Shown here one piece after another: positions 25,661 to 34,599 of a stretch of 64,000 nt of DNA. Position 1 is the stretch's first letter. Each line of letters opens with the position of its first letter. The notes below the pieces were generated by a model. It ran no database searches, was not told the DNA's origin, and worked only from the letters and a program-made list of their open reading frames with translations. A program made the translations under genes and the position numbers. Origin of the DNA: Burkholderia sp. 9120 (GTDB lineage Bacteria; Pseudomonadota; Gammaproteobacteria; Burkholderiales; Burkholderiaceae); contig NZ_JQNA01000002.1 in NCBI RefSeq assembly GCF_000745015.1, forward strand, positions 6,076,001 to 6,140,000, in the 5' to 3' direction.

Positions 25661-28051
25661 ATGACTATCCGTCATCGCATCACGCTATTGGTTGTTTTGA
25701 TGTTCGTCGCCTTGTCGGCGATCGGCGGCTACGCCGTTTATCAGACGCGCGGCAGCGCGGCCGAAGTACGCAAGGTAACGGAAGGTGTGGTGCCCAGCGC
25801 GCTCGCCTCCGCCGACCTCGTCTCGCAAGTCAAGGACGTGCAACTGGCCACGATGACGCTGGTCTACGCGCCCGATGCCAACATGGTGACGCAGGCGCAG
25901 GACGAGCTGAAGAAGAAAAAAGCCTCGCTGCAACAGGCGCTCGCCTTGCAGGCTAAAGACGCCGCGAGCCACGCGCAGCAAGGTCTCGTTTCGCAGGCCA
26001 ACGACAGCCTCGAGAACTATTTCTCCGCGATTACCGAAACGGCGAAGATGAAGGCCGACGGCAAGAACGAACTCGCCCAGGCCTATCTGTTCGCCAACGT
26101 CGCGCAATACCGCGACGAACTCGAAGGCATTGTCGAGACCTTGCGCGTCGAGAAGAATCGCCAGAAAGACGACGCGATCACGGCGTTGAACGCCACGCTG
26201 TCGACCACCACCACGGCGATTGCCATCGTCACCGGCATCGCGATCATTCTGCTGACGTCGATCGGTTCGCTGCTGTACCGCCAGATCACACGCCCGCTGA
26301 GCCGCATGCAGGCCATGATGAGCGAGATCGCGTCGAGCCAGGACTTCACGCGCCGTGTGCCGGTGGGTCGACTCGACGAGATCGGTCATTCGATCGTCGC
26401 GTTCAACGGCATGATCGAGAAGATTCAGGAAAGCTCGGCGCAACTGAAGCAGAAAACCGCCGACATTCAGGCGATGTTGCAGAACATGCAGCAAGGTATT
26501 CTGACCGTGGTCGACGGCGCGGTGATCCACTCGGAGTACTCCGCGTATCTGGAAGACATCTTCGAAACGAAGGACATTGCCGGCCGCGACCTGATGGACC
26601 TCGTATTCGCCGACACCGATCTCGGTTCGGACGCGCTCTCGCAAGTCGACGCCGCCACGCACGCGTGCCTTGGCGAAGACTGCATGAACTTCGTGTTCAA
26701 TCAGCATCTGCTGCTCGGCGAGATTTCGAAGCGCATGCCCGACGGCCGCGCGAAAATCCTCGACCTGAGCTGGTCGGCGATTACCGACGAAAACGACGTG
26801 ATCGTGCGCTTGATGCTGTGCGTGCGCGACGTCACCGAATTGCGCAAGCTCGCGGCGGAAGCCAGCGAACAGCGTCGCCGTCTCGACATGATCGGCGAGA
26901 TTCTCGCGGTCAGCGAAGAGAAGTTCCATCACTTCATCGAAAGTTCGGCCGGCTTTGTCAGCGAAAACGAGCGCATTATCCGCAAGCATTCGGAAGCGGA
27001 TCACGCGGCAATCGCCGAACTGTTCCGCAACATGCACACCATCAAGGGCAATGCGCGCACGTATAACCTGCAGCATCTGACCAACGTCGTCCACGAAACC
27101 GAGCAGAGCTATCACGAACTGCGCCAGCCGGACGCGGACCGCCCGTGGGATCAGGATCACCTGATGCAGGAACTGACGCGCGTGCGCGAAGCGATCGAAA
27201 GCTACGCGAAGATCAACGAACATAGCCTCGGCCGCAAGGGTAAGGGGCCGGCCAACGAAGCGGGCAACGCCGGCCGTTTCGTGATGGTCGAGAAAGACGA
27301 CATTCAACGCACGCTGAGCATGCTGGATCAGACCAACGCCGGCGAACTGCACGAACTGCAATCCATGCGCGACGCGATGCGCCGCACGCTGCGGGCGCTG
27401 GGCAGCGAGAGCGTGGCCGACGCGTTGTCGGGCGTGCTGGATTCGCTGCCGTCGCTCGCAAGCGAATTGGGCAAGCCGGCGCCGGACGTGCGGATCGACG
27501 ACAACGGCTACCGTCTGCGCGGTCAGGCGGGCGGCACGCTGAACGACGTGTTCATGCATCTGCTGCGCAATTCGATGGACCACGGCATTGAAACCGCCGA
27601 CGTGCGCGGCGCGCACGGCAAGACGCCGGCCGGTACGATCGATATCGAAGTGGGCGTGGACAGCGGCGCATTGCAGATCACGCTGAGCGACGACGGCCGC
27701 GGCCTCGCGCTCGAACGGATTCGCGGTATCGCGGCGGAACGCGGCTGGATCAACGGCGACGAAACGCTCAGCGACGAAGCGATTGCCGACTTCATTTTCC
27801 GGCCGGGCTTCTCGACCGCGGAAACGGTCACGGAAGTGTCGGGCCGCGGTGTCGGCATGGACGCGGTGCGTGCTTTCCTCAAGCGCGAGCACGGCAGCAT
27901 CGAACTGCGTTTCACCGACGATCACAAGGGCGCGGCATTCCGTCAGTTTCAGACGATCGTCTGCCTGCCGGACAGCTTCGCGGTGGATACGCTCGGCGTG
28001 AACGCGCGCGGTGAAACCGGCGAGCTGCAACTCGACGCGATGGCGGACTGA
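25661..28051 (+). CDS. Membrane chemosensory histidine kinase: receptor-type sensor fused to Hpt and CheA-like ATPase
   Basis: 796 residues from the ATG at 25661. Order: TM1 (~9-29), periplasmic four-helix-bundle-like domain (~30-180), TM2 (~185-207), HAMP (~207-260), a PAS-like region (~275-400), an Hpt domain with phospho-acceptor His459 in NMHTIKGNART, and an ATPase domain with N-box LLRNSMDHGIE (~634), DDGRGL and GRGVGMDAV. The ATPase boxes are of CheA type, yet the protein stops right after them, so the CheW-like P5 domain is absent, as is a P2 domain. It thus joins receptor and kinase in one chain and probably does not need CheW. First gene of a five-gene operon; the CheY at its end is the likely phosphate receiver. 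Confidence 0.88.
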   Translation: MTIRHRITLLVVLMFVALSAIGGYAVYQTRGSAAEVRKVTEGVVPSALASADLVSQVKDVQLATMTLVYAPDANMVTQAQDELKKKKASLQQALALQAKDAASHAQQGLVSQANDSLENYFSAITETAKMKADGKNELAQAYLFANVAQYRDELEGIVETLRVEKNRQKDDAITALNATLSTTTTAIAIVTGIAIILLTSIGSLLYRQITRPLSRMQAMMSEIASSQDFTRRVPVGRLDEIGHSIVAFNGMIEKIQESSAQLKQKTADIQAMLQNMQQGILTVVDGAVIHSEYSAYLEDIFETKDIAGRDLMDLVFADTDLGSDALSQVDAATHACLGEDCMNFVFNQHLLLGEISKRMPDGRAKILDLSWSAITDENDVIVRLMLCVRDVTELRKLAAEASEQRRRLDMIGEILAVSEEKFHHFIESSAGFVSENERIIRKHSEADHAAIAELFRNMHTIKGNARTYNLQHLTNVVHETEQSYHELRQPDADRPWDQDHLMQELTRVREAIESYAKINEHSLGRKGKGPANEAGNAGRFVMVEKDDIQRTLSMLDQTNAGELHELQSMRDAMRRTLRALGSESVADALSGVLDSLPSLASELGKPAPDVRIDDNGYRLRGQAGGTLNDVFMHLLRNSMDHGIETADVRGAHGKTPAGTIDIEVGVDSGALQITLSDDGRGLALERIRGIAAERGWINGDETLSDEAIADFIFRPGFSTAETVTEVSGRGVGMDAVRAFLKREHGSIELRFTDDHKGAAFRQFQTIVCLPDSFAVDTLGVNARGETGELQLDAMAD

Positions 28052-28089
28052 GCGCGGGTCGATGCGCGTCGCGATGAACTTCGCAAGGA

Positions 28090-28833
28090 ATGGTTGTGAT
28101 TCAACAGTATGGTTTAGCGGCAGCAGCAGCCGGCAGCGCGATCACCGCGCTGCTGGCGTTTGCCCTCCACAAGCTGCATAGCGCGAAGCTGGCTGCACGT
28201 TTGCGTGCCGAAGCGGAAGCCCGGATCAACACGCTGATGGCCGAGAAGGTCGACCATGGCGACGTGCTGCGTCAACGCGAGCAAGCCGAGCAGGAACTGC
28301 TCGCGCTGACCGAGCAGTTGCGCGACGAGCTGCGGCAGCAATCGGCCAGCGCCGACGAACTGCGCGCAACGCTCGACGCCCTCACCGGCGACAAGGACCA
28401 GTGGACCCAGCAGGCTCAGCGGATCGCCGGCGAAGCCGCGCGTCTGAAGGGGCTGGGCGCGACCTTCGAGCGCTGGCACGAGCAGATGATTTCGCTGATG
28501 ACGCAGAACCACGACATGCACGCGAAGAACCAGGAGCTGTCGTCGATCGTGCGGCATGTGGTGATCGTGTCGCTGAACGCGTCGATCGAAGCGGCGCGCG
28601 CGGGCCCGGCGGGCCGCGGTTTCGCGGTGGTGGCCAGCGAAGTGCGCGCACTCGCGGCGCGCTCCGAAGAGTTGTCGAAGAGCTATCGCGACAGTCTGCA
28701 TCGCAACGACCTGACCACCACGTCCACGTTCCAGGACATTCAGGCGGGCGGCAAGATGATCTCGGCGTCGCTGGCGAGCGTCGAGTCGCTCGCCAATCAG
28801 TTTTACGCGAAGCTGCATCAGGTGCCGGCGTGA
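28090..28833 (+). CDS. Short receptor-like protein with MCP signalling hairpin
   Basis: 247 residues. One N-terminal membrane helix (~8-25) is followed by a coiled coil (~30-130). The tip of a methyl-accepting chemotaxis signalling domain comes next (SLNASIEAARAGPAGRGFAVVASEVRALAARS is read across ~160-192, broken here as SLNASIEAARAG and FAVVASEVRALA). There is no periplasmic or HAMP domain and the distal coiled coil is short. It lies 38 bases after the kinase gene. With no CheW or ordinary CheA nearby, it may assemble with the kinase into a membrane complex. Confidence 0.85.
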   Translation: MVVIQQYGLAAAAAGSAITALLAFALHKLHSAKLAARLRAEAEARINTLMAEKVDHGDVLRQREQAEQELLALTEQLRDELRQQSASADELRATLDALTGDKDQWTQQAQRIAGEAARLKGLGATFERWHEQMISLMTQNHDMHAKNQELSSIVRHVVIVSLNASIEAARAGPAGRGFAVVASEVRALAARSEELSKSYRDSLHRNDLTTTSTFQDIQAGGKMISASLASVESLANQFYAKLHQVPA

Positions 28834-29369
28834 TTTCCGACCACGCCAAAGACAGCTTCGAACGCATTTTTCGCAAGGCGGCGCAGGCGCGCTTGCCGCT
28901 GGATTCGAGCGACCTGTTCGAGATCGTACCGATCGACGACGCGAGCGCCGGCACGACCAAAGACACGCAGGTGGTCGTGCTGACCATTTCGTCGATCGTG
29001 TACCGGCTGTTGCTGATTCTCCATTTCGACGAGAACGACAGCGCGCGCCAGTACTACCTGAAAGAGGCCGACGAGCGCTCATTCAAGGAAGTCTTTCTGG
29101 AAATCTGCAATCTCTGCTGCGGGGCGATGAATCAGGAATTGCTGAATCACTTTCCCGATCTCGGCATGTCGACGCCGTATGTGCTGAACGCGCGTTGCCT
29201 GCCGCATTTGCATGAATTGAAGCCGGGGCTGCTGTCGTCGTATGCGATCACGCTTAACGGCGACGTGCGCCTCGCCGCGACGGTGTGCGTGTGCGCGCAT
29301 GCACCGATCGACTTCGTTGCGGACACCAGCGCGATTGAAGAAACCAGCGGCGAGCTGGAATTGTTTTAA
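28830..29369 (+). CDS. CheX/CheC-like protein
   Basis: 179 residues from a GTG that overlaps the stop of the receptor-like gene (GTGA), implying translational coupling. The central part contains EICNLCCGAMNQEL, with Glu91 and Asn94 forming the E-x2-N signature of CheC/CheX/FliY phosphatases, and the following L-x-M-S-T-P stretch fits the family. Such proteins dephosphorylate CheY-P. I infer that it resets the CheY encoded two genes later. Homology is by motif only, so the family call is moderate. Confidence 0.65.
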   Translation: MISDHAKDSFERIFRKAAQARLPLDSSDLFEIVPIDDASAGTTKDTQVVVLTISSIVYRLLLILHFDENDSARQYYLKEADERSFKEVFLEICNLCCGAMNQELLNHFPDLGMSTPYVLNARCLPHLHELKPGLLSSYAITLNGDVRLAATVCVCAHAPIDFVADTSAIEETSGELELF

Positions 29370-29406
29370 CGACCCGGCGATTCGCCGCAGTGAGCAGGAA
29401 CGCGAC

Positions 29407-30378
29407 ATGAACATGAACAAGCCGGTCAGCAAGGTGCTGGTGCTAGACGACTCGCCGCTGCACAAGGAAGCGCTGAAGCAGTTTTGCGACGAGAACAATC
29501 TGGTCGGCGTGAAAGTCGGCAAGAACCGGTTGCAGTCGGTGCTGCGCTCGAATATCGATCTGGGCGCGGTGCTATTCGCCGAGAGCTATGGCGGCTCGCT
29601 CGAAGCCAGCGCCGAGATCGCGATCCGGATCAACGCGGTGCGGCCCGAGTTGCCGATCATCATGCGGCGCGATAGCGAGGCCAGTGTGGACAGCCTGCCC
29701 GAGAGTCTGCGCCGTGTGATCTGCGCCGCCTATGTCGGGCACGACATGGCGCCGCTGCGCCAGGTGATCGACGAATACATTTTCAGCCTGGACTATCCGA
29801 ACGCGTTGGTGCGCGGTATCGCCGACATGACGCAGGCGATTCTCGGCGACGTGTTCAAGGACCTCGTCATTACGTGCGACACGCCGTATATCGTGCGCGA
29901 CCGCATTATCTTCGGCGAAGTGTTCAGCCTGATTCCGCTGGAAAGCGCGTGGTGCCGCGGCTACATGATGATGCAAGCCGAAGAGGCGCCGATCCTCGAC
30001 CTGCTCGATCGTTACCGGATGGTCGACCACGCGCCGGACGGCGAAGCGGACTTCCGCGATCTGAACGGCGTGCTCGGCGAGGTGACGAACCTGATCTGGG
30101 GTTCGTTCAAGAACCGCTATGTCGGCGACGCGGACGCCTGGCAGCGCAGCCAGGTGCAGGTGCCGCTGCTGGTGAATCACAAGCACCGGTACATCTCGTT
30201 CGGCAGCGGCAATCCGCAACTGTGCTTCATGTATTGGCTGAAGGACCCGCAGTCGGGTCGCTCGGTCAAGCTGCATCAACGTTTTGTGTTCAGCCTGAGC
30301 TGGTCGCCGGAAGACTTCAAGGAAGTCACGGACGACGTCGGCGCGATGGTCGAAGCGGGCGAACTGGATCTGTTCTGA
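29407..30378 (+). CDS. Pseudo-receiver fused to a CheX/CheC-like domain
   Basis: 323 residues from the ATG at 29407 (AGGAA ribosome site). Residues ~8-125 look like a response-regulator receiver (KVLVLDDSPLHKEAL), but where the phospho-acceptor Asp should stand (GAVLFAESYGG) there is Ala58, and the late Lys is not evident, so phosphorylation is unlikely. Residues ~130-323 contain GEVTNLIWGSFKN with Glu225 and Asn228, the E-x2-N signature shared with the preceding protein. The C-terminus (GELDLF) resembles that of the preceding protein (GELELF). It is probably a scaffold or phosphatase of the same pathway. Confidence 0.7.
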   Translation: MNMNKPVSKVLVLDDSPLHKEALKQFCDENNLVGVKVGKNRLQSVLRSNIDLGAVLFAESYGGSLEASAEIAIRINAVRPELPIIMRRDSEASVDSLPESLRRVICAAYVGHDMAPLRQVIDEYIFSLDYPNALVRGIADMTQAILGDVFKDLVITCDTPYIVRDRIIFGEVFSLIPLESAWCRGYMMMQAEEAPILDLLDRYRMVDHAPDGEADFRDLNGVLGEVTNLIWGSFKNRYVGDADAWQRSQVQVPLLVNHKHRYISFGSGNPQLCFMYWLKDPQSGRSVKLHQRFVFSLSWSPEDFKEVTDDVGAMVEAGELDLF

Positions 30379-30398
30379 TTGTTGTCATAGGAAAAATC

Positions 30399-30764
30399 AT
30401 GTCGAAAATTCTGGTGGTGGATGACTCGAGCACGGTGCGTGACGAAGTGGCCGGCTTTCTGAAAAAGAACGGCCTGGACGTCGATACGGCCGTGGACGGC
30501 AAGGACGGCCTCGCCAAGCTGAAGGCCAGCCCCGGCATCAAGCTGGTGATCAGCGACGTCAACATGCCGAACATGGACGGTCTGACGATGGTCGAAAAGA
30601 TTCGCGGCGAGCTGGCGAACACGAGCGTCAACGTGATCATGCTGACGACGGAAAGCAGCCCGGCCATGAAGGAGCGTGGTAAGGCGGCGGGCGTCAAAGG
30701 CTGGATCGTCAAGCCGTTCAAGGGCGACGCGGTGCTGGAAACGTTCCGCAAGCTGGCAAGCTGA
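30399..30764 (+). CDS. CheY-like single-domain response regulator
   Basis: 121 residues, one receiver domain. All key positions are present: the acidic pair in ILVVDDSSTVRDEV, phospho-acceptor Asp53 in VISDVNMPNMDGL, Thr in MLTTES and Lys in WIVKPFKG. It is the only clearly phosphorylatable receiver in the operon, so it is the probable output of the membrane kinase. It starts 21 bases after the previous gene with AGGAAAA as ribosome site. Its target cannot be seen here; no flagellar gene is present in the window. Confidence 0.92.
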   Translation: MSKILVVDDSSTVRDEVAGFLKKNGLDVDTAVDGKDGLAKLKASPGIKLVISDVNMPNMDGLTMVEKIRGELANTSVNVIMLTTESSPAMKERGKAAGVKGWIVKPFKGDAVLETFRKLAS

Positions 30765-30813
30765 AGTCGGTAAGAGCGGCGGTAAAAGCTCGGCCAATGC
30801 CGTGAGATTGGCC

Positions 30814-30834
30814 AAAGGTGAGGTTTTTCGGGAG
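30814..30834 (+). repeat. Iteron-like 21-mer
   Basis: A full match (AAAGGTGAG, GTTTT, TCGGGAG) 50 bases after the CheY stop, about 26 kb from the origin and in the same orientation as all copies right of the kfrA-like gene. Confidence 0.88.
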
Positions 30835-31077
30835 CCGCTCGCCCGTGATTTGCAAAGCACGATTCGCTATAACGGCGGCGGTTGAAACACGCTAGTCTCC
30901 CAATGACTGTGAACGACCCGGGATGACGAGTGATGGCCGCGATAACTTCAGGCAGTGCTGGCGCCGTAATGGCGGATGCCGTCGGCTTGTTCGTGCCTGG
31001 GTCTCTTCTGCGTATGCCGGTGTTTATGCCTGTGCCTGTGCGTTGGCTGGCGCAGGCCGCTTAAGGCGAGGCCGGAC

Positions 31078-31953
31078 ATGTGCCAACTGCTCGCCCTTAG
31101 CTGCGCCGAACCCACCGACGTCAGTTTCTCGCTGACAGGTTTCGCCGCGCGCGGTGGTCTCACGGATCATCACGTCGACGGCTGGGGCGTCGCGTTCTAC
31201 GAAGACCGCGCGTGCCGCGTGTTCGTCGACGAAAAGCCGGCGTATCAGTCGCCGGTCGCGGCCTTTCTGAAAAGCTATCCGATCAAGTCACGCAATGTCG
31301 TCGCGCATATTCGCAAGGCGACGCAGGGTGGCGCGCGCGTCGAGAACTGCCATCCGTTCATGCGCGAGTTGCGCGGCCAGCAATGGGTGTTCGCGCATAA
31401 CGGCGACTTGCGGCCGCTCGGTGAACCGGAGCCCGGTCCGTATGCGCCGGTCGGCACGACCGATAGCGAAGCCGCGTTCTGCTTCATCATGAATCGCCTG
31501 TACGCGCATTTCGCCGCGAACACGAACGCAAGCGCGGACGCAAACGTCGACGACATCGACGACATCGACGCCGTATTCAACGTCATCGAACAGGCGACGC
31601 GCACGCTGAACACCTTCGGCATTTTCAACTTCGTGTTGTCGAACGGCCAGGCGCAATTCGCCTATTGCTCGACGCGGCTCTCGTACGTGATTCGCCATTG
31701 GCCGTTTTCGCGCGCACGTCTGGTCGACGGCGATCTGAGCGTGGATTTTGCCGAGCGCGGCACGCCGGCCGATCGCACCGCGGTGATCGCCACCACGCCG
31801 CTGACCGACGAAGCGTGGACCGCGTGCCAGCCGGGCGATCTGCTGATGTTCCGCAGCGGCGCGCTGTTGCGCCGCGCCCACGTCGCCGTTCCCGCCGACG
31901 TGCTCGCCACGTCGAAATACGCGCTCTCCGAGCAGTCCGCCGTACCGGCGTGA
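31078..31953 (+). CDS. Class II glutamine amidotransferase (YafJ-like)
   Basis: 291 residues from the ATG at 31078, chosen because Cys2 then becomes the N-terminal nucleophile (MCQLLALSCAEP). The open frame reaches 30976 but that leader is Cys/Leu-rich and not conserved-looking. Other class II features are GWGVAFYEDRACRVF, VVAHIRKATQGG and FAHNGDLRPLG. The family removes the amide group of glutamine or of a gamma-glutamyl substrate; its members YafJ/EgtC differ in substrate, which cannot be told here. A GGCGAGG stretch precedes the start. It stands alone, followed by a hairpin at 31975. Confidence 0.9.
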   Translation: MCQLLALSCAEPTDVSFSLTGFAARGGLTDHHVDGWGVAFYEDRACRVFVDEKPAYQSPVAAFLKSYPIKSRNVVAHIRKATQGGARVENCHPFMRELRGQQWVFAHNGDLRPLGEPEPGPYAPVGTTDSEAAFCFIMNRLYAHFAANTNASADANVDDIDDIDAVFNVIEQATRTLNTFGIFNFVLSNGQAQFAYCSTRLSYVIRHWPFSRARLVDGDLSVDFAERGTPADRTAVIATTPLTDEAWTACQPGDLLMFRSGALLRRAHVAVPADVLATSKYALSEQSAVPA

Positions 31954-31974
31954 CGTCACATCGAAACGGGATTA

Positions 31975-31998
31975 GCGCGGCCGAAATCAAGGCCGCGC
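31975..31998 (+). terminator. Hairpin after the amidotransferase gene
   Basis: Perfect arms GCGCGGCC (31975-31982) and GGCCGCGC (31991-31998) with an 8-base loop, 21 bases after the stop codon. The T-tract is weak, so termination strength is uncertain. Confidence 0.55.
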
Positions 31999-32109
31999 CA
32001 CTGTCGCTTTCATATTCTTCGAAGATTTAGTTAGTTTGCCGACGCCCGCTCGTCTCGTATCGTTTCGCCAGTTTTAAACAAATACAACATCGATACGGGA
32101 ACACGAATC

Positions 32110-33276
32110 ATGAAGCGTCTTTCTCTCCTCGCATTGCCCGCCGGTCTCCTTCTGGCAGCCGGCGCTCAGGCGCAAAGCAGCGTCACGCTGTACGGTATCG
32201 CCGATGCCGGCATCGCTTACGTCCACAACGCACAAGGTGCGAACGGCCAGAATCAGTCGTCGCTGGTGAAGTTCAGTAGCGGCAACGTCTCCGGCAGCCG
32301 CTGGGGCCTCAAGGGCACCGAAGACCTGGGCGGCGGTCTCGCCGCGGTATTCCAGATCGAGAACGGCTACAACCTCGGCACGGGCACGCTGGGTCAGGGC
32401 AGCCGCGAATTCGGCCGCAAGTCGGTGGTCGGTCTGTCGAGCAGCACGTGGGGCACGGTCACGCTGGGACGCCAATACGATCCGATCGTCGATCTGGTTC
32501 AAGGCCTCACGGAAGACAACTACTTCGGCGGCACCTTCGCCTCGCCGGGTGACCTCGATAACTACGACAACAGCCTGCGCGTGAGCAACTCGGTCAAGTA
32601 CGTGAGCCCGCTGTTCGCCGGCTTCCAGGTCGAGGCACTGTATGGCGTGGGCGGCGTGGCCGGCGCAAGCGGCAACGGTCAGACCTACAGCTTCGGCGCG
32701 GCCTATGCGAACGGTCCGCTGTCGCTGGGCGCCGGTTACTTCTATGCCAACGGCGGCAATACGACGACGGGCAACGTGCGGACGTGGACCAGCAGCTCCG
32801 ACACGCTGTTCAACACGGTCATCAACTCGGGCTTTGCGAGCGCGAAGTCGATTCAGATCGTGCGGGTGGGTGGACAGTACGTGATCGGCGCGGCAACGGT
32901 CGGTCTTGCGTATTCGAACACGCAGTACGCGACCGACGCGTTCTCCGCGTACCACAGCACGGCGAAGTTCAACAACGGCTCGGTGTTCTTCAACTATCAG
33001 ATCACGCCGGCGTTGCGCACGGGTGTCGGCTACAACTACACGTCGCTGACGGGTCCAAGCTCGGCGCATTACAACCAGGTCAACCTCGGTGCGGATTACG
33101 CGCTGTCCAAGCGCACCGATCTGTATGCGCTGGCGGGCTACCAGAAGGCGAGCGGCAACACGTTGAATGCGAGCGGCAAGGTGGTGAACGCACAGGCGTC
33201 GATCGGCAGTTTCGGTGTCAACTCGGGGACCAACAGCCAGGAGTTGGCGGTGATCGGCATCCGTCACAAGTTCTGA
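32110..33276 (+). CDS. Gram-negative general porin (Burkholderia OmpC type)
   Basis: 388 residues. The signal peptide ends in AAGAQA, and the mature protein begins QSSVTLYGIADAGIAYVHN, the typical start of betaproteobacterial 16-stranded porins. The constriction-loop-type segment is present (RQYDPIVDLVQ) and the chain ends in HKF with terminal Phe, needed for barrel assembly. It would form trimers for small hydrophilic solutes. The gene is monocistronic, with an upstream region of about 110 bases. Confidence 0.95.
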   Translation: MKRLSLLALPAGLLLAAGAQAQSSVTLYGIADAGIAYVHNAQGANGQNQSSLVKFSSGNVSGSRWGLKGTEDLGGGLAAVFQIENGYNLGTGTLGQGSREFGRKSVVGLSSSTWGTVTLGRQYDPIVDLVQGLTEDNYFGGTFASPGDLDNYDNSLRVSNSVKYVSPLFAGFQVEALYGVGGVAGASGNGQTYSFGAAYANGPLSLGAGYFYANGGNTTTGNVRTWTSSSDTLFNTVINSGFASAKSIQIVRVGGQYVIGAATVGLAYSNTQYATDAFSAYHSTAKFNNGSVFFNYQITPALRTGVGYNYTSLTGPSSAHYNQVNLGADYALSKRTDLYALAGYQKASGNTLNASGKVVNAQASIGSFGVNSGTNSQELAVIGIRHKF

Positions 33277-33341
33277 TTGTTTGCATGAACGCACCGGCCG
33301 TCGTGATGGCGGCCGGGCTGCCGAATGTCTTCATCGCGGTC

Positions 33342-33362
33342 AAAGGTGAGGATATTCGGGAG
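33342..33362 (+). repeat. Iteron-like 21-mer
   Basis: A full match (AAAGGTGAG, GATAT, TCGGGAG), identical to the copy at 23332, in the gap between the porin and LysR stop codons. Confidence 0.88.
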
Positions 33363-33397
33363 CCGACGCGCGTCGGGCTATCCGTGAGTCCATCACG

Positions 33398-34363
33398 TCA
33401 TTCCGCCTCACCTGTCAGCAATTCCGACGACGATTCCCGCAAGCAGTCGCTGAACAGATCCGCTGCCGGCGCCGACGTATCCGCGCGCCACACCAGCACC
33501 ACTTCACCCAGCGGTTCGAGGGGCGCGAGCGGCAGCACGCGCATCCGTCCACGGCTCACGTGATGACGCGCGACCGAGAGCGGCAGGATCGACACGAAGT
33601 CGCCGCGAATCAGCAGCGATAGATTCAACGTTAGCGAACTGGATTCGAGCGCGCCGCGATCGAGCGCGATGCCCTGCGCGGCGAGCGCTTCGACGAGCGT
33701 CGCAAAGGCCGGCGAGCCGCGCAACGGCGTGATCCAGCGCAGCGGGCGCAGGTCGTTCCAGCTCACCGGCAGGTCGACCTTGCCGAGCGGATGGCTCGCG
33801 CCCACCACGAACACGAACGGCTCGCGATGCAGCGTCTGCTGGCTCAGCACGTCCTGATTGTCGGCGATGCGATTGCGTCCTAAGGCGAGATCGAGCTCGC
33901 CTTCGTCGAGCATTTTGACCAGCTTGTCGAGCGTCGTTTCGACGAACGACAGGGTCGCGGTCGGCGCACGCCGCATGAATAGTTCGACCGCGTGTGCGAT
34001 CAGCGGCTGCGGAATTGTCGTGACGGCGCCGAAGCGTACGTGACCGGCCGTACCCGTGGTCAACGCGCTGACGTCGCGGCGCGCCAGTTCGATATGCCGC
34101 AGAATCTCGCGCCCGCGCGCGGCCATCACCTTGCCGATGCCGGTCAGCTCGACCGCATTGCCCACGCGCCTCGCGACGGGCACGCCGAGCGCTTCCTCGA
34201 TTTCGCCGATCTGCTTCGAGATGGCCGGTTGCGTCACGTGAAACGCGGCCGCCACGCGCGTGACCTGACCGAGGTCGGCGAGACTCACCAGTATGCGCAG
34301 ATGCGGCAGTTTCAGACCGCTGCGAAAGAAGCGGTCGATTGCGTCGTTTTCAGGGGTTGCCAC
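33398..34363 (-). CDS. LysR family regulator of the adjacent acid catabolic cluster
   Basis: 321 residues. The N-terminal winged helix is clear (LRILVSLADLGQVTRVAAAF, HVTQPAISKQIGEIEEALGV, residues ~20-65). A LysR substrate-binding domain follows (~95-300). The arrangement resembles GbpR/CbI-like regulators of sugar-acid or aromatic uptake. It is divergent from the MFS-SDR-dehydratase operon across a 236-base gap, so it is the probable activator of that operon. The ligand is unknown. Confidence 0.92.
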   Translation of the reverse strand: MATPENDAIDRFFRSGLKLPHLRILVSLADLGQVTRVAAAFHVTQPAISKQIGEIEEALGVPVARRVGNAVELTGIGKVMAARGREILRHIELARRDVSALTTGTAGHVRFGAVTTIPQPLIAHAVELFMRRAPTATLSFVETTLDKLVKMLDEGELDLALGRNRIADNQDVLSQQTLHREPFVFVVGASHPLGKVDLPVSWNDLRPLRWITPLRGSPAFATLVEALAAQGIALDRGALESSSLTLNLSLLIRGDFVSILPLSVARHHVSRGRMRVLPLAPLEPLGEVVLVWRADTSAPAADLFSDCLRESSSELLTGEAE

Positions 34364-34599
34364 CCAGATTGCCTCATGAACATAACTAAACGGTAATAAC
34401 CCGCGCCGAAACGGTGATTTGCAGCGCGGTGCGCAACCCGGCTACGCTTCACTATCGGCGGGACGGTTGGGCGTGAAACGGGTGAGACGAGCATAGCAGC
34501 TACGCGTCGGCCACCTGACTCAGGGTATAACCGGAGTCGCTTCATGCACCGCACGCCGCGACCACAGCGCGCCACCAAGCGTGCGGAAGGAGACATTGC

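Noticed and set aside
25685-28030. 781-codon open frame antisense to the membrane kinase
   Set aside because: Low-complexity Arg/His/Val-rich translation opposite a well-supported kinase; a codon-bias artefact.
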